DNA of 64,000 bases from contig MNCI01005415.1 in assembly GCA_015680685.1 (NCBI GenBank), positions 271,812-335,811 on the forward strand. The letters run 5' to 3'. The translations under genes and the position numbers were made by a program. Every line of letters begins with the position of its first letter. Positions within the stretch are counted from its first letter, which is position 1. This stretch comes from Gnetum montanum (Eukaryota > Streptophyta > Gnetopsida > Gnetales > Gnetaceae). This document shows positions 32,201-45,000 of this stretch, in pieces. The notes under the pieces are model-generated. The model was given only the letters and a program-made list of their open reading frames with translations. It did not search any database and was not told the DNA's origin.

Positions 32201-34030
32201 TGACTTTGGTCAAACTTTCAAAATACAAAGAATATTTTAATGAAATTAGGTCAAATGGAAGCTTAGAAGACCAAGAAAAGTATGAAATCATGAGAAGAGA
32301 ACATTGAAGTTCAGAGATTTGTGAAAATGAAGAAAAGTTATTTTAATGGATAAATACAATAAACGATTACGGAGTACTAAGTGGTTTACATAATGGAAAA
32401 TATGAAATATAGGATTATAGTGATGTCAAAGGTAAGGAACCTAAGTAATCAGGCCAAAAGCTATGTAAGTGGGTCCTCCCCATAGCATGCTCATGCCATT
32501 CTCGTTGTTGCATAACCTCAACTAAGTAGTCTATGGACCCAATAGTTGATTTAATGATCTTGACAACTTAAGGACCCACTAGAAAGAATCCACTCAAGAA
32601 TCCCAACACATCAGACTAAGATATAGAGCATAACATAGAACCTAGTAATGAGGTAAATTATTGCAGCATTGATGGATGATAGAGACGGTAGAATGGAGTT
32701 CCAAATTAAGGTCATAAGAAGTCCCTTGTGAAATTTGTGGTTAAAATAACCTAAGAAGTTCCATCCTCAGTCTAGAAAAAAATCATTCACTTTTAGTGAC
32801 TTCACATCACCACTCTAAGATTGATCCACCCATTCAAGACACAAGAGTGCTTCCACAAAACAACCACCATTGTATAAAGAAAAGAAAGGAGAAGTAGGAA
32901 GTAACAGATGGGGTCTTAGTTAGAGGGGACCTTCAAGCATATGTGCATGCTATTCAAATCTCATAACTAGTGCTTGTATTCCTTTTATTTGTCTAAGGGA
33001 TGTGCTTTTAATTCCCATTGTTTTGTTTGTTTGTTTTCTTTTGAAATGGAAACCACACCATGCAAGGATTTATTCATGTTGAAGGGGTGTGCTTTGAATT
33101 CCCATCATTTTTGTTTTCCTTTTTTTTTCTTTTGAATGATGGGAACCACACCATGCAATGAAATTATTTATCTTCCTATCATTGGGTGGTATGGAACAGT
33201 AAAAATTCTATGAAAAACTCTCAAGCACTCAAGCAAGAAGAATAGTATAAACAGTATCAAGTCCCCTTGAATTCACACCCTTTACAAACCTTTGGATCCT
33301 TCCTCATGCCAAAACTACGAAGGTCACTGATTGATTAAAAGTTTCTTTAATGAAAAGGAATCTCAAATTCCTAGAACAAGGAAAAACATAGAGTTCATTG
33401 GATGGGTGGATGACATGGACTCACTGCCTGTTCCATGAAAAATAAATCATGTCAAAGTCATCATACATCAAAATTCAAAAATAGAAACCAAACATCAACA
33501 ATCACACATTAAGCATAAACCATCATTAGTAAACAACAACAATGAAACTATGTCCTATGACAATGAAACAAATTTATTAGGAAAAATAAAAAAATATCAC
33601 TTAAGAAAAGAAAAAAAAAGGTAAAATGTATAATAAAGTGTAAAATAATCAAGAAGGTTTAAAGTTACTAAAGATCGTGTAAAAATTGAAAAATTTCAAA
33701 ATCAAAAATTTGTAAAATAAAAAATTTGAAAAATAGAAAAGGTAAAAAGATAATAGGCCATGATAATGGTTAGCATAGATGGCCATCTCCCCCATGACTG
33801 AGTTGGTAGGAGGAGATGTGAAAAATAGAACATGGTTGTCCATCTGTTGAGGCAATATTTACACTGGCCTATCTTGGTTCTAGGAAAGGTTTGACTTGTT
33901 GGATATTGAAAAATTACTTTTTATTTGGGCTGTTAGGATTTTACATTATCATGGACCTAGAGGAAAAGGTTTCAACAATTATATAAGTTTCCTTCCACAA
34001 TGTTTAGAATTTTTTCTTTTGAGGTACATG
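32201..34030. other. E5 region between integrase and the extra ORF
   Basis: This is non-coding DNA. It includes a tandem duplication of about 88 bp (32997-33072 and 33084-33160) sharing TGTGCTTTTAATTCCCAT, TTTCTTTTGAA and ACCACACCATGCAA. 33600-33740 is A-rich. No frame is conserved; the open piece 33649-33855 (minus) looks like chance. Confidence 0.45.
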
Positions 34031-34039
34031 TGTGAGGTT

Positions 34040-35077
34040 CTAGTAAAGAACCTTTTCTCCTAGTTGAAGTTTTACTTTCCTAATTCTAAGGTCATGATGT
34101 GGCTTGCTGAATGCCTTGTTCACCTCATTCAAGGATAGGGCCACTAAACAATTTTTTTCTAGCACATTTAGATTGATCAATCTTTCCTTTTGTGCTAAAC
34201 TTAGGTCAAGGTTTAGATCACAGGCCGTTGAGAGTGTACAGAGCTCAGATTTAATTGGGAGCGTTGGATGTTTTCTGTATACTAACTCATAGGGAGAATA
34301 GCCAATAAGAAGTTTCAAGTTGAAAAATAAGCCTAGAAAGCATCATTAAGTTTTGTACTCCATTCCTTCCTATATCTACTAATGATCCACGTTAGTGTTT
34401 TTGTAATCTCCTAGTTAGTCATCTCTGCTTGACTATTGGCTTGGGGGTGGTAAGGTGTTGTTAATTTATGTTGTACCCCAAACCATTACATTAATTTTCT
34501 AAATGTGGAACCTATGAATTGAGTTCCATTATTAAAAATTAGTGAACATAGCATCCCAAACCTATTCACAATATTTTGTTGTATAAATTTTGTAGCAGTG
34601 GATGATGTACAATTAGTAACAACTATCACTTAAGCCCATTTTATGTATTACTCAATTACTACTATAATATATGCCTTCCCATTAGAAATGGGTGTGATGG
34701 GATCCATGAAGTTGATTCCCCATATGTCAAAAGCCTCCAATGGTTGAATTCACTGCTGAGGACTTCTATGCAAGCATTCATCCCCCCATCATGTTGATAA
34801 CATTCACAAGACTTGAAAAACTGGTGGATGTGTCTAAAGATTATAGGCCAATAGTATCCTACCATGAATATTTTTATGGTCATGCATCTCCCTACATAGT
34901 GGACTCTGCAAGGTCCTTCATTAGCATCCTGAGAACACATAGTCGATCTTCATCAAGGACAAACCAACGAATCAGGCCATTGGCACACACCATGTAAAGA
35001 TGTTTGTTGATTTCCATGAAGTATTTGACTTGATGAAGAAATTTTTTCTTTTTCCTAAAATCTAAGTCATGTGGCAC
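34040..35077 (-). pseudogene. INT: E5 integrase remnant
   Basis: From the N-terminal side (minus): FLHQVKYFM and LYMVCANGLIRWFVLDED (35077-34960), which is the Athila block before the zinc finger; then CRVHYVGRCMTIKIF, YYWPIIFRHIHQFFKSCECYQ (about 34890-34810), a zinc-binding region with most ligands readable. Next are pieces of the catalytic core (GNQLHGSHH and a frame-shifted remainder) and the C-terminal piece 34318-34040 with IGYSPYELVYRKHPTLPIKSEL, RKVKLQLGEKVLY. Frames are broken several times and the catalytic Asp residues are not securely seen. Confidence 0.65.
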
Positions 35078-35139
35078 CTCTTGAGTGAGAAGATATGTGA
35101 GGATGACATTAAAGAATATTTCTTCTTTAGAAGTTTGTT

Positions 35140-35976
35140 CATTTATTGGTGTTTCTACAAGTTTTTCTTTTAATTATTAGAATTCATGTTCACATTCCTT
35201 GGTCCAAATGAAAGGTGCATCTTTCTTTGTAAGTTCTACCAATGTCTTTGCAATCTTAGAGAAATTCTCAATAAATCATCGATAGTAACTAGTGTGTCCA
35301 AGGAATGACTAGACATATTTTATAGTCTTTGGTTGATATGTTAGATGATCCTTATCTTTTCTGGATCTACCTCAGTCCCTTTTTGTGAAATTCAGTGCCC
35401 TAGCACAATGCTCTGTTGGACCATGAGATGGCTCCTTTGCCAACTGAGCTATAGGTTTGTCTCTACACATCTCTTCAATACGTACTCAAGTTAGTTCAAG
35501 GATTTCTCAAATGTAGCTCCATAGGTGGAGAAGTCATCCATGAAAACTTCAACACCACTACCAATTTTATATTGAAAGACACTTAGGACCAACAATTAAA
35601 ATGTAAAAGGGATATTGCATAGGCCAAATGACATCTTACAGTATGCAAAAGTCCCCTAGGAACTCATGAATGTTATTTTGGTCTAATCTTTGAGTCCAAT
35701 TTGGATTTAGTTATAGCCACTATAATCATCCAAAAATCTATAATAACAATGCCCAAATATGATGTTTAACACTTGGTCTACAAATGGCAAAGGAAAGTGA
35801 TCCTTAAATGTTGTCATATTTAATAGCCTAAAGTTGATGCAAACCCACAATTTGTGATCCTTCTTTCTTACTATTACAAGTGGACTAATCCACTTACTAT
35901 TTGTGATTGGATAGATGAACCCTGACTTAAGGAGTTTTTCTATATCCTTGATTATTTTCATTAATTTTGGGTTCAA
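35140..35976 (-). pseudogene. RT: E5 reverse transcriptase (RNase H mostly lost)
   Basis: The open piece 35976-35707 holds KLLKSGFIYPITNSKWISPL, VCINFRLLNMTTFKDHFPLP, FVDQVLN and YYRFLDDYSGYN, clearly the palm of an Athila-type RT. The catalytic FMDDF lies at about 35546-35530 in another frame, followed by TYGATFEKS. The thumb and connection read SFLGHTSYYR and LTKKDAPFIWTKECEHEF (about 35305-35180). Sequence then jumps to the integrase leader near 35075, so most of RNase H is deleted. Confidence 0.7.
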
Positions 35977-36460
35977 CCAACTCTACGGCTACCTTCTAGG
36001 CTTCATGGTTAGGTTAGTGTAGATGCAATGCTAGCATATCCTTGGATCAATTCCTGTTAGCTCTGGATATGACTAAGAAAAGGCTATTGACCATTTCTTC
36101 ATCACTTTCAATAATTTTTTTTATTATTTAGGACAAATTTTGGCATTAATGATGACCAATTTATCATTATTTAAAAATGCATACTCCATACCGGTCAGTA
36201 AAATTTTTACTTCCAAGCACTCCTGCTTGAAGTGATCAGGGATCTCCAACTCTCCCCAATAGGTGTTATCATCTTCATTCAAGAGTTGAAAATGAAATTT
36301 TTTTGATTTTTTTCATGCCTTCAACTTATATACATATTAGGCTCTCAGTTGGATCCATGCATATTGTGCTACTATTAGAATTAGCTATCAACCAGTGGGT
36401 GACTTCTTGCTTTGTGGCTGCTGCATACAAATACCATTGAATATTAATTTCTTATGCACA

Positions 36461-36841
36461 CTAATTGCATGCCTTAATGTATGTGCTCTTGTTGGACCAA
36501 AAAATTTGCATGTAATTGCACCTGTTGTTGTTGTATGCAATGCATGGAATATGATTCTTATCAATCATGCCTAACTCATTTTCCTTAGATATTTTGAAAG
36601 ATAGGTCCCTCATACCCATTTTTGCATTAACCGTGCTTAACCAAGCCATTCCCATAATGATGGGGAAGTCACTTTTGCAATTGTCCACCTTAATTACTAG
36701 AAAATTAGTAGGATAGGACCACCCACAAACTATGGTCACAATGTACTCTACTAATCTCAAAGGAATAAGAATCGATTGATCTACTAATTCTAAATGGATG
36801 TTTCTCTTCTTAAGAGGTGGTGGGTTCCAAGCCTTGTACAT
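36461..36841 (-). pseudogene. PR: E5 protease region
   Basis: A 126-residue open piece begins MYKAWNPPPLKKRNIHLELVDQS and includes YPTNFLVIKVDNC and FPIIMGMAWLSTVNAKMGM. These correspond to the second half of an Athila protease (xDRSI, FxVLDxE, LILGRPFLAT). The catalytic D-[ST]-G should lie upstream, near 36890-36840, where GSIVNLIS-like residues can be read. It is inactive by truncation of the frame. Confidence 0.6.
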
Positions 36842-36899
36842 ATCATGGGAGATGAGGTTAACTATAGAACCAAAGTTAAGAAGAGCCTTACATGGCTCT

Positions 36900-39590
36900 T
36901 GTCCAACAATCTATAGATAGATGAGTGGACTTTCTAGATTCGATCTTTTTGTAGGAAGGTTTCCAATCTTAATCCAATCAAAAATAGCATGGGTTAACAT
37001 TACAGTGTGGATCCTAGGATGAACTTGGTTTGAAGGGCACTTGAAGGTATTTGATGTAGAGGATGAGGGTGCTAGAGATGGAGGATGATTAGTTAGAGTA
37101 GGTTGTGAGGGCTGGAGAGGACTGCTAGCTTGGAACAAAGGTCATTTCCTTAATCAATTATCCAAACCACTTGGTTGAAAAATTAGTTGTGAATGCATAT
37201 CCCTTGTAGCATTTCATTGTTGTGGCCATGGAGAAATCTCACCCTACATAGATGGAGTAGGAGGTAACTAAGTTGAAGGTGGAGGTGTAGGTGTAGAGGG
37301 ATGTGAAGGATGATAAGGATACAGATATGGGTTTTTCCCTCCAATAGATGATGAATGTGTTTAGTGATACTATGGAGGGTAATAGTGATGCTAAAATGAT
37401 GCGCGACTTGCAAAACTTCTAGGGGAGATGGGATACTAAACATAGTACCCATATGGATCTAGTTGCCTATAAGGATACTATTTCCTTGGTAGTGGCATTC
37501 CCCAAAATTGTGATAGATACCACTATTGGAATTATTTGTATAGTTATGGAGGATCTCTACTTGGGTAGTAAACTTTTTGTTGCTAGTATAATTATCTTGG
37601 ACTACCTTAAGGGTAAGGCAATCGTCTTGGAGCTTGCCTACATGCTAGGTGAGGATTCAATGTGTACACTCTAGACTCTTGTAAGTGTGACACCATAGGG
37701 TAACATTCCTTTGGATGTTCATATTGATAGATGTCACATTTAGTTTCATTATCAAAGTCAAACTCCACAACTTTCTCTACTATAGATCCTTTACCCTTAC
37801 CTCTTTGGTAGGCATATTCAACTTATTTTTGCCTCCTATGATTATGATCACTATTTTTCTCTTTGGATTCTTTAACAATCTTCAAAGTGATTTGAAAATT
37901 TTCATTTAAAGAGTTCCATAACTTTTCAACCTTGACCAAAATATTAGAAATATATTTTTGAATGGGTAAGGTCTTTTTGTTCATCACTTCATCAAGTGGT
38001 AACTCCTCCTTATCACAAAATTGGAGCTCTCATTTTCTAATGGAAGTTTCCCTATTATATTCTTCAACACTCTCTTTTTTCTGTAGCTCACCTTCTTATG
38101 CTCAATTAACCTCTAGATTTGATAAGCTGTCATATCAAACAATCTTCCTTGGGCATACACCCCAAGGATTCTTCTTGTTTCTACTCTAGGCCCATCTATG
38201 ATGTGGCAAAATTTTTTCCTCTAAGAGTAACCATGGCTAGGGCATCTATGTAAGAGTAAATAGTATTGGCCCATGGTCACATCCAAGATTTCTTGTGCTC
38301 CTTTTTTCTAGCCGTAGATTTTCTTTCTAAGATTAGACACTCTGGAGTACATTTGATATTTGTCATTGAAAAGTTCTAACATGGTACTCCATCTCTGGAT
38401 AGATTCCATCTCTAAGAATCGGTACCAACTTTTAGCTTCCTTAATGAGTGTCCTTGGGAAAAGCATGAGTTTTTTCCACTCATTCTCTATGTTCTATAAG
38501 GCACAGATATCTTGAAAAGCTTGTAGATGTGTCTATGGATTAGAATTGTATTCCCCCTCAAATCTTGGGATATTTTTCATGTCTAGATACTTGATCTGAC
38601 TATCCTTCATATATCTAGTTGGAATTCTTATTGTCTCTGCAATGTTAAGCATACTTTGAGTTGCTAGTAAGGGTTCATCATCATTAGTATGTTAATGATG
38701 TCAATGATGGTTTTGGCCACATTTTTATTTTTGGTGGCCTTCACAATCATTATTATTTCATTAATCACCTTAATCATAGTTTTTCCAATGGTAGTTTTCA
38801 TGAGAAGCATAAGATGAACAGGAATGTTTGGAATCGGATGAAGAGGAAGGAGGACTACCACTACCAATGTGGTGTCTATCACCACTCTTATGCATATTAT
38901 GATCATCATCATTATATACCTTGTTATTGCAATGTTAAGTCAAGTCCCTACGTTGGCTATCACACTTTCTTAAACCTGGTTTATGAATAGTTGATCATAG
39001 GGTTAGGTTCACACCCTCACCATTAGTAGCAGGGGGTGGAGAATCTTCATGTTGAAAACCTTCCAAGGAAGAATCCTCATTGTCCTCTTGATATAGTAGG
39101 AACAAGGGGTTAGTATAATGTTTTCCCTTTGTAGCTTCATGGAGTTTCTCCTAACATTTATCTCACTTACACTATGTCTCAATGGGACAATAGTTCTAAG
39201 TGTCATATCCATCCACAACATACTCTTCATGAAGATCTACTATGCCCAACTTTTTAAGGATTTTAAATAGCATTTCAAGAACAAATATATCAGGGGGAAA
39301 AAAACATTTTCCTCTATATCATGCCATCACATTTGTTCATCTTGATGTTTGATGAAGGTGAAATTTAGCACAAACTCATCTGAATAAGTGTATACCACCT
39401 TGCATTCTTGTGGAACTAGTGGTTTGGTATCTTTGGGCTTGCTAGAAAAAGAAGAAATTTTGCAAAACAAAATGAATCTGTCAATGTGCTTTTATAATTT
39501 TATATATAGTGGGAATGATATTTGATCTTAGGTTTATACAATGATATTAGTGGTATCCACTTAGACCTAAATAGTACATGTTCCATAAAT
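36900..39590 (-). pseudogene. gag: E5 gag
   Basis: The capsid part lies at about 38600-38230 on the minus strand and contains MKNIPRFEGEYNSNP, HLQAFQDICAL, NEWKKLMLFPRTLIKEAKSW and STMLELFNDKYQMYS. This is the Retrotrans_gag pattern of a capsid. Upstream sequence (39260-38620) is asparagine- and serine-rich with an acidic flavour. The part after capsid (37700-36900) is rich in proline, serine and histidine (SSPLQPSQPTLTNHPPSL at about 37130-37080). Stops and frame shifts are frequent. No zinc knuckle was found with confidence. Confidence 0.6.
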
Positions 39591-39593
39591 AAA

Positions 39594-39610
39594 GTCCCTA
39601 GCAATTGTAC
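39594..39610 (-). promoter_or_regulatory. E5 primer binding site, decayed tRNA-Asp type
   Basis: On the minus strand GTACAATTGCTAGGGAC directly follows the LTR end. It matches 12 of 17 bases of GCGCCGTTGCCGGGGAC, the tRNA-Asp type site common in Athila elements, and four of the five differences are C-to-T or G-to-A. The leading TGG is not preserved. Confidence 0.45.
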
Positions 39611-40536
39611 TGATGATGAGCAACAAGGTGCCCTTACAGCCAACCATACAAATCACAAGCATTCATGCATGATTCAATTGAATTCCATGGACTTTGTTAT
39701 TTCTAGTGCACTAGACCTTTAGGAAGTGAATCTAGCTTTAAGGTCAATCGTTGTCTTTCTAATTACACTTGTGATGTTTGTTGGTATGGTTAATTGTAAC
39801 TGAGGCATTTGATTTTTATCATTTTTATATTTTATAGTAGGTGCTTGAAATGTAGATAAAAATGGATTTAATTAACTAATTAACTAATTATTTAAGTAAT
39901 CCTAACATAAGTATCTATTCCCACTTTTTGTACATGTCCTAAATCCACGTATCGACTATTGGGTGACCAAACACTAGGCTACTGGGCTACTGGGTGTAAC
40001 AAGTAATAACGCTATTGGGATTACCAAGCGAATATGTGTGACACTTGAAGTAGTTGTACTTATGTGTGTAATCTATCCAGCTTAATTTCTTATCTAACAT
40101 AGTAACTGGAAAATAATTGATAATTAATTGAAAATATTTAATAAATAATTAGAAATAGAAAATTCATAAATAAATATTTAATCTATCCAAAATGCTACAA
40201 TATCTATTAGAAAGCTCATCCTTATTACCACACACATTGTTGTGCTTAGGTACAACAATGCTCGAATAAAGATCCATACACTCAATGACTTCTATTGCAG
40301 ACACTCAAGGTAAAAAATTTCTAACTTTTGAATGGAATAAATGCAAGATCTTCTCTACTACTAAAATTTAGATTTCCATAAATATGGCTAGTACACATGT
40401 ATTTATAGGCGATGGATAAACACTATGTTGATGGGGCCTCATCAATACAAGGTGAGATGCATCGAGGAGGCCTCATTGATGCAATCAACTACTTTGAAAA
40501 GGCCTCATCGATGTAGCGAACCAATGATACTCATCA
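39611..40536 (-). repeat. E5 5' LTR
   Basis: 926 bp, homologous to 27711-28576. It ends ACTCATCA at 40536. Near this end are three spaced GGCCTCAT(C/T)GATG units (40430-40520). A TTTATAGGC sequence at 40401 marks the likely promoter on the opposite strand. The next bases are AAATT. Confidence 0.8.
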
Positions 40537-40771
40537 AAATTTTTGAGTTTTGTGTTTTTTGTTCAAAAATAAGTTTATTTTCTATTCATTTTTCAGATAT
40601 TTTTATACTTCCATGTTTTGCATCTCATAAGTACTTGGTTGATATGTTGGACCAGCTAGTGTGCCTTGAATTCCATTGTTATTATGAAGTCCTTGGGTAT
40701 TTATGCTTAGGGAATTACTTGCACCAAGGATCATTGGTTTTCTTCTAGCGATGAAGGTTTTCAGTCATAAT
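40537..40771 (+). repeat. E4 5' LTR, 3' end only
   Basis: The text TTTCAGATATTTTTATACTTC and TTGGTTGATATGTTGGACCAG resembles the LTR tail of E1 (21060-21210). The end CAGTCATAATA precedes the PBS as in E1. The rest of this LTR should lie on the far side of E5. Confidence 0.5.
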
Positions 40772-40781
40772 AGTTTTTTCT

Positions 40782-40798
40782 TGGTGCTAGAAGTAGGG
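40782..40798 (+). promoter_or_regulatory. E4 primer binding site, tRNA-Asn type
   Basis: TGGTGCTAGAAGTAGGG matches the tRNA-Asn site at all but two positions and lies about 10 bp after the LTR end. Confidence 0.65.
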
Positions 40799-41449
40799 CC
40801 TTTACCTAAACTCTATAACTAGATCTATTCTTTTTGTGGTCATTTGCAAGATTTTCCTTGATTTTTTCAGCCAAAATATTTGAAGAATCAATCCTAATCT
40901 TCCCCACCCCCACTGCCCAAGACCAAAACTATAGTGTTGAAGTTGCAGGAGGTTGGGTTTTAGCTTTTCATAGCAGTTCTTGTGAATTTTATAGCCCAAA
41001 GCTAGTGTTGATATCTCTTTGATCCTATTATTTTTTCTTTTCTATCACCAATATTTTATTCTTCAATTTATAGAAGTGGATGGTTCAACTCTTTCATGAG
41101 TTGGCTTTTCCCCAACTTTTTCAAGCTAAGAAAATTGCCAATTGGCTAAAATCAATTTTAGTGGAAAAACACCAACTTCTGACTTTGGTTTTTAGCCTTC
41201 ACCACCACCCATGGCCCACCCCACCTACAATCAATGCTAAGGTAAGAGTTGTAAGATTTCCATCATCTCACCCCTCCTTCTTTTCCCCCTTTGCCATACC
41301 CAGCACTGAAGTAGTTGGGAGGCCAGCATTGGTGAGGCTTGAAACCAATTTAATGACCAAATCTAGTTTTATTACAAGTGAAAGACACTTTCTAGTTTTT
41401 TGAAGCCAAAACTCCTAAGGAATCCAATGCTAAATTTACCCCCGACTCC

Positions 41450-41481
<32 letters not shown>

Positions 41482-41753
41482 ACCATAGTAGAAACCTTAG
41501 TGTGAAATTTTTTGGTGGTTTGGGTGCTAAAATTTCAAAACATCTATTGTGAACTTCTAGAGGAAAGCTAGTGTTGAGGCCTTAATAATCATTTAATTTT
41601 TTCTACCACATTTTTTCCAGTAAACTAAGTTTAGTTCCCATACCAACAAAGCCTACTTTTCCCTCCTTTGTGAAAAAAGTTGATAGCCTACCAAAACCAT
41701 CTTTGGAAACTACCAAGTTTCTATTTTGGCCTTCAAACTTTCTCCACACCCCC

Positions 41754-41796
<43 letters not shown>

Positions 41797-42106
41797 AACA
41801 TTGAAATAAGAAGATGTAAGATTTCCACTATCTCATCCCCCTTATTTCCGCCTACATCCCCTTCCCTACCATACCTAGGATAGAAGTATTTGGAAGGCTA
41901 ACTTGGGTGAGGCTTGAAAACCAACAAAAACATTCCATTTTTGGTTAAAGGTTAAAACCCTCTCATCCCCCACTTACTCATTATAGTAACTACATCATTT
42001 TTTATCATTTTCATTTCCTTTAAGATATTTTAAATTCCATTCACTAGAATTTACTCCTGTTTTTCCATTTATAGCCTTTGTTTAAACCATTCTTAGCACT
42101 ATAGCC
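40799..42106 (+). other. E4 leader with low-complexity tracts and a partial duplication
   Basis: It contains a run of 31 C (41451-41481), a CT microsatellite of about 37 bp (41757-41793) and two related stretches (about 41230-41350 and 41800-41930). These share TGTAAGATTTCCA, ATCTCA, CCATAC and GGTGAGGCTTGAAA, about 575 bp apart. No conserved open frame is present; 41080-41403 and 41680-41883 are chance frames. Confidence 0.55.
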
Positions 42107-45000
42107 ATGTCTTTCAAAAAATCCACCAAATTGTCCTTCACCATGATTGGCAAAGATCATAGCCAACAAGCCATGAGGGTGTATGATCCAAAAGACCTTG
42201 CCATTATTAAGTGTAGGTAATATTTGAAGGTCAAAGAGGAGAGTCTTAATTTTGTAGATATAAATGAAGATCATTGTAACTTCATTTTTGTCAACATATA
42301 GGTAGGCATACTAATTTCATGAATTGAAGCCAAGACAAAAGTGGAGTTTGAGCTAATACATAAGGATGGGAAAGAGTACATCCCTTCCTCATATGAAGAA
42401 ATTCCTCTTAATGATGTCTATTCTAGCATCCTAGACCAATTGATTGTCATGGAAGAGGAAGATGAGAAGACTATATTTAGAGAACAACAGGAAGAGAAGG
42501 ATGAATTTAAGGCAAAATCTAAGCCTGAAAACATCCTTGGAGGACTATTCCAACAAACATCCCCCAAATTTACAAAACTTTTCCCTAATGCTTTTGTTTT
42601 CTCCATGGGCATGGTTCCACCATCTTCCACTCCTTCCTACCCTACTATGGTAGATCCCATGTTAGTTATAGCCACGAATCACACTTAGACAATGCCATAA
42701 GCAACCAACCATAGCACATTGATGTCATTTGCAGCACAGGCTCAATGGATAAAACCATCAATGGTGGTTTTTACCACCACAAATCTATTAACTACTCATG
42801 CGAAATCTGCCATGGAACCACAAGAAACATAGGAATCACACACCACATTTCTCCCATTTGTGCCTCAAGTACTAGCATAAATATTTTTTCTTTATTTGGC
42901 CCATAAGCCACAACCATAGCGCATTATTTTTCTTATGTCATGCAACCCATAACAAGGCCACAAACCTCACAATATATTCCACAACCTTACATACAAACCC
43001 TATAAATTATTGGGCAACCACACGGCTTGGATTAAGCCTTTCAAAGGATCCAAGACCTAATGGAGGAGATGAAGAGGCTTAAAGCCTCTATCACACAAAC
43101 TATTAAGATTATGGACTTCTACCAAGATGATTCCATAAGTTTTGTAGTCCCACACTTAACAATTCTTCCTAGTGTCTTCATTCCCCAATTTAGAAAATAT
43201 AATCAAGAAGGTGATCCTAATTCTCACCTTATTACCTTTTGATCTGAATGTTTACTCATGTAGCCATAGCCTCATACCATCATGAAGATTTTTCCTATGT
43301 CTTTGACTAGGAAAGCAGTTGATTGGTATCACACATTACCCAGAAGTTACATATCCTCTTTGGAGGACTTAGTAGCTTAGTTTTTCAACTACTTCAAGTA
43401 CAACTTAAAGCATGATAGAATGCTTGACCAACTTATGAAGCTTAAGTAGGGGACCTTAGAACCCATACAAAAATTCAATCAATGGTGGAAAGTACTGGTG
43501 AATGAAATACTAGAGCTCATAGCTGAAGCCCACTTATTAGCCATATTCAAGGGAGTAGTTAATGACTTAATTATGTCCAAAATATACTACCTTGATCCAT
43601 GGTCTCTTAGCCAAGTGTTCTCACAAACTAAAAATATATAGGATGCCATAGAGGCCAATCATGATCTGGTTTATATAGCATATAAAAACCAGTACACTTG
43701 AAGAGACAAAGAAAAGAGAAAATAAAACAACACTATCATAGTAACTATAACCAAGGAAACAAAGATCATGAACCAAGGGGGGTCAAAGTTCAATCCATCC
43801 AAGGCCCCAACCAATGACTACAATAACCAACCATCAACTTCTGGGACCACTGCATCGACAACAAGTAGACCTAACTTCAAAAGTAAGGATAAGACTAAAT
43901 ACTCTAGATTGCCATTAAAACCTTCCCAGTTTCTAGGCCAACTATTAGTAAGTGGATACCTATAACATAAACAAATGATCGAAGCCACTTAAAGAAAAAA
44001 ACATGAGCAATAACCAAAGATCCCACTCAGGCATAAAAGGATGATCCCTAGTTTTCTAGAAACTTTAAGCTAGATCACTTCTTCCATTATCACCAACTTA
44101 TTAGTCATGATGGAGACTTCTACCTTGCATTGAAGGATGACCTACAAAGAATGATAGATAGTGGAATTGGCCTTAGATGCTTCTATCCTAGTTCAACAAT
44201 AAAAACTAGTTGATGTAGGTCTACAGAGATTTGTTGAATGCTAATGCTAGCCCCTATGTTATTTTAGCATTCAACATCAATTAATATTAGAGACCTACCA
44301 TAGAACCATTCGTGATTCAAGTACCCCTCTACAATGAAATAGCTTCTTTGACTTCCCATAGCTAAAGACCTCCCTTCATTGTGAGAGTACCATCATGAAT
44401 GCCTTTGAGGGAACCTTTTTTCATCAAGGTCTCTCAACCCAATACAATTGAAATATCCATAGCCCAACCAACTATACAAAAACCCCATGTGATGGCCAAT
44501 GCTACTACCTCTTCCCTATAGAAAATGGTTGACAACCTAAAAACTATAGTCAAACAAGGGAATAAGCAAAGTAAAAGCTTAATAATAAGATAGACAAGCA
44601 TATGGTGGCATAAGGAAGTGGATTCACCAAATTCCATTATCATTTTGGCTATAGATATGACCTCCTCTGTCTCGACCTCTTCAACCAACAAACTACAAGA
44701 AGGCATCAAAACCCATAACCAAGACAATAAGGAAGAGCCACAACATCCAAAGCCTAAAGCCAAAGTCTACATTTTGGGATGCATGGAGAAAGTAAAGCAC
44801 AATCATGGTGACAAGCCCATGACCAATGACAAACGCTTCCTTAGTGCAATGGGCCAAGTTAGGCAATCCCTCAAGCAAAAAAACATAACCCTAAGCTTAT
44901 ATGACCTAATCATGACTTCTGCCATACATCATGAGGTGCTATTTAGAATGTTAACCTCCGTACCCATTAGTAAGGATATTCTTGCTAACAAGGAAGTCAT
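42107..45000 (+). pseudogene. gag: E4 gag and gag-protease linker
   Basis: It starts near the ATG at 42107. The piece 42341-42688 (KDGKEYIPSSYEEIPL) matches the E2 string DGKEFFPTPNTSIPL. Capsid starts at 43060-43242 (IMDFYQDDSISFVVP, FRKYNQEGDPNSHLITF) and continues to about 43690 with stops at former Q and W codons. A zinc-knuckle-like HYHQLISHDGDFYLAL lies near 44080. The linker 44618-45000 is open and carries LSLYDLIMTSAIHHEVLFRM and VPISKDILANKEVI. The open frame continues into LTR A at 45001, which is a fortuitous read-through to 45067. Confidence 0.7.

Larger units (their letters stand above)
27711..40536 (-). mobile_element. E5: Athila-like Ty3/gypsy element with an extra downstream ORF
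   Basis: This 12.8 kb element lies in minus orientation: 5' LTR 39611-40536, PBS, gag, protease, RT, integrase, extra ORF, PPT, 3' LTR 27711-28576. The RT blocks (HFPLPFVDQ, FLDDYSGYN, FMDDF) are of the Athila type. The LTRs begin TGATGAG and end CTCATCA. The RNase H is largely deleted and all frames are broken. The right flank AAATT and the left flank CAAGT do not clearly match. It sits beside the remaining 5' LTR end of E4, so it probably landed in that LTR. Confidence 0.75.
40537..45000 (+). mobile_element. E4: Tat-like element fragment (LTR end, PBS, leader, gag)
   Basis: It has the same plan as E1 and E2: LTR tail (40537-40771), tRNA-Asn PBS, leader with low-complexity tracts, then gag and the gag-protease linker. 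It is cut on the left by E5 and on the right exactly at 45001 by LTR A. Protease, RT and integrase are not in the window. Confidence 0.65.

Noticed and set aside
35398-35460. tRNA-like text (minus strand CTATAGCTCAGTTGGCAAAG)
   Set aside because: It resembles a tRNA D-arm, but no anticodon stem, T-arm or acceptor pairing follows. The sequence lies inside the E5 RT-RNase H reading.
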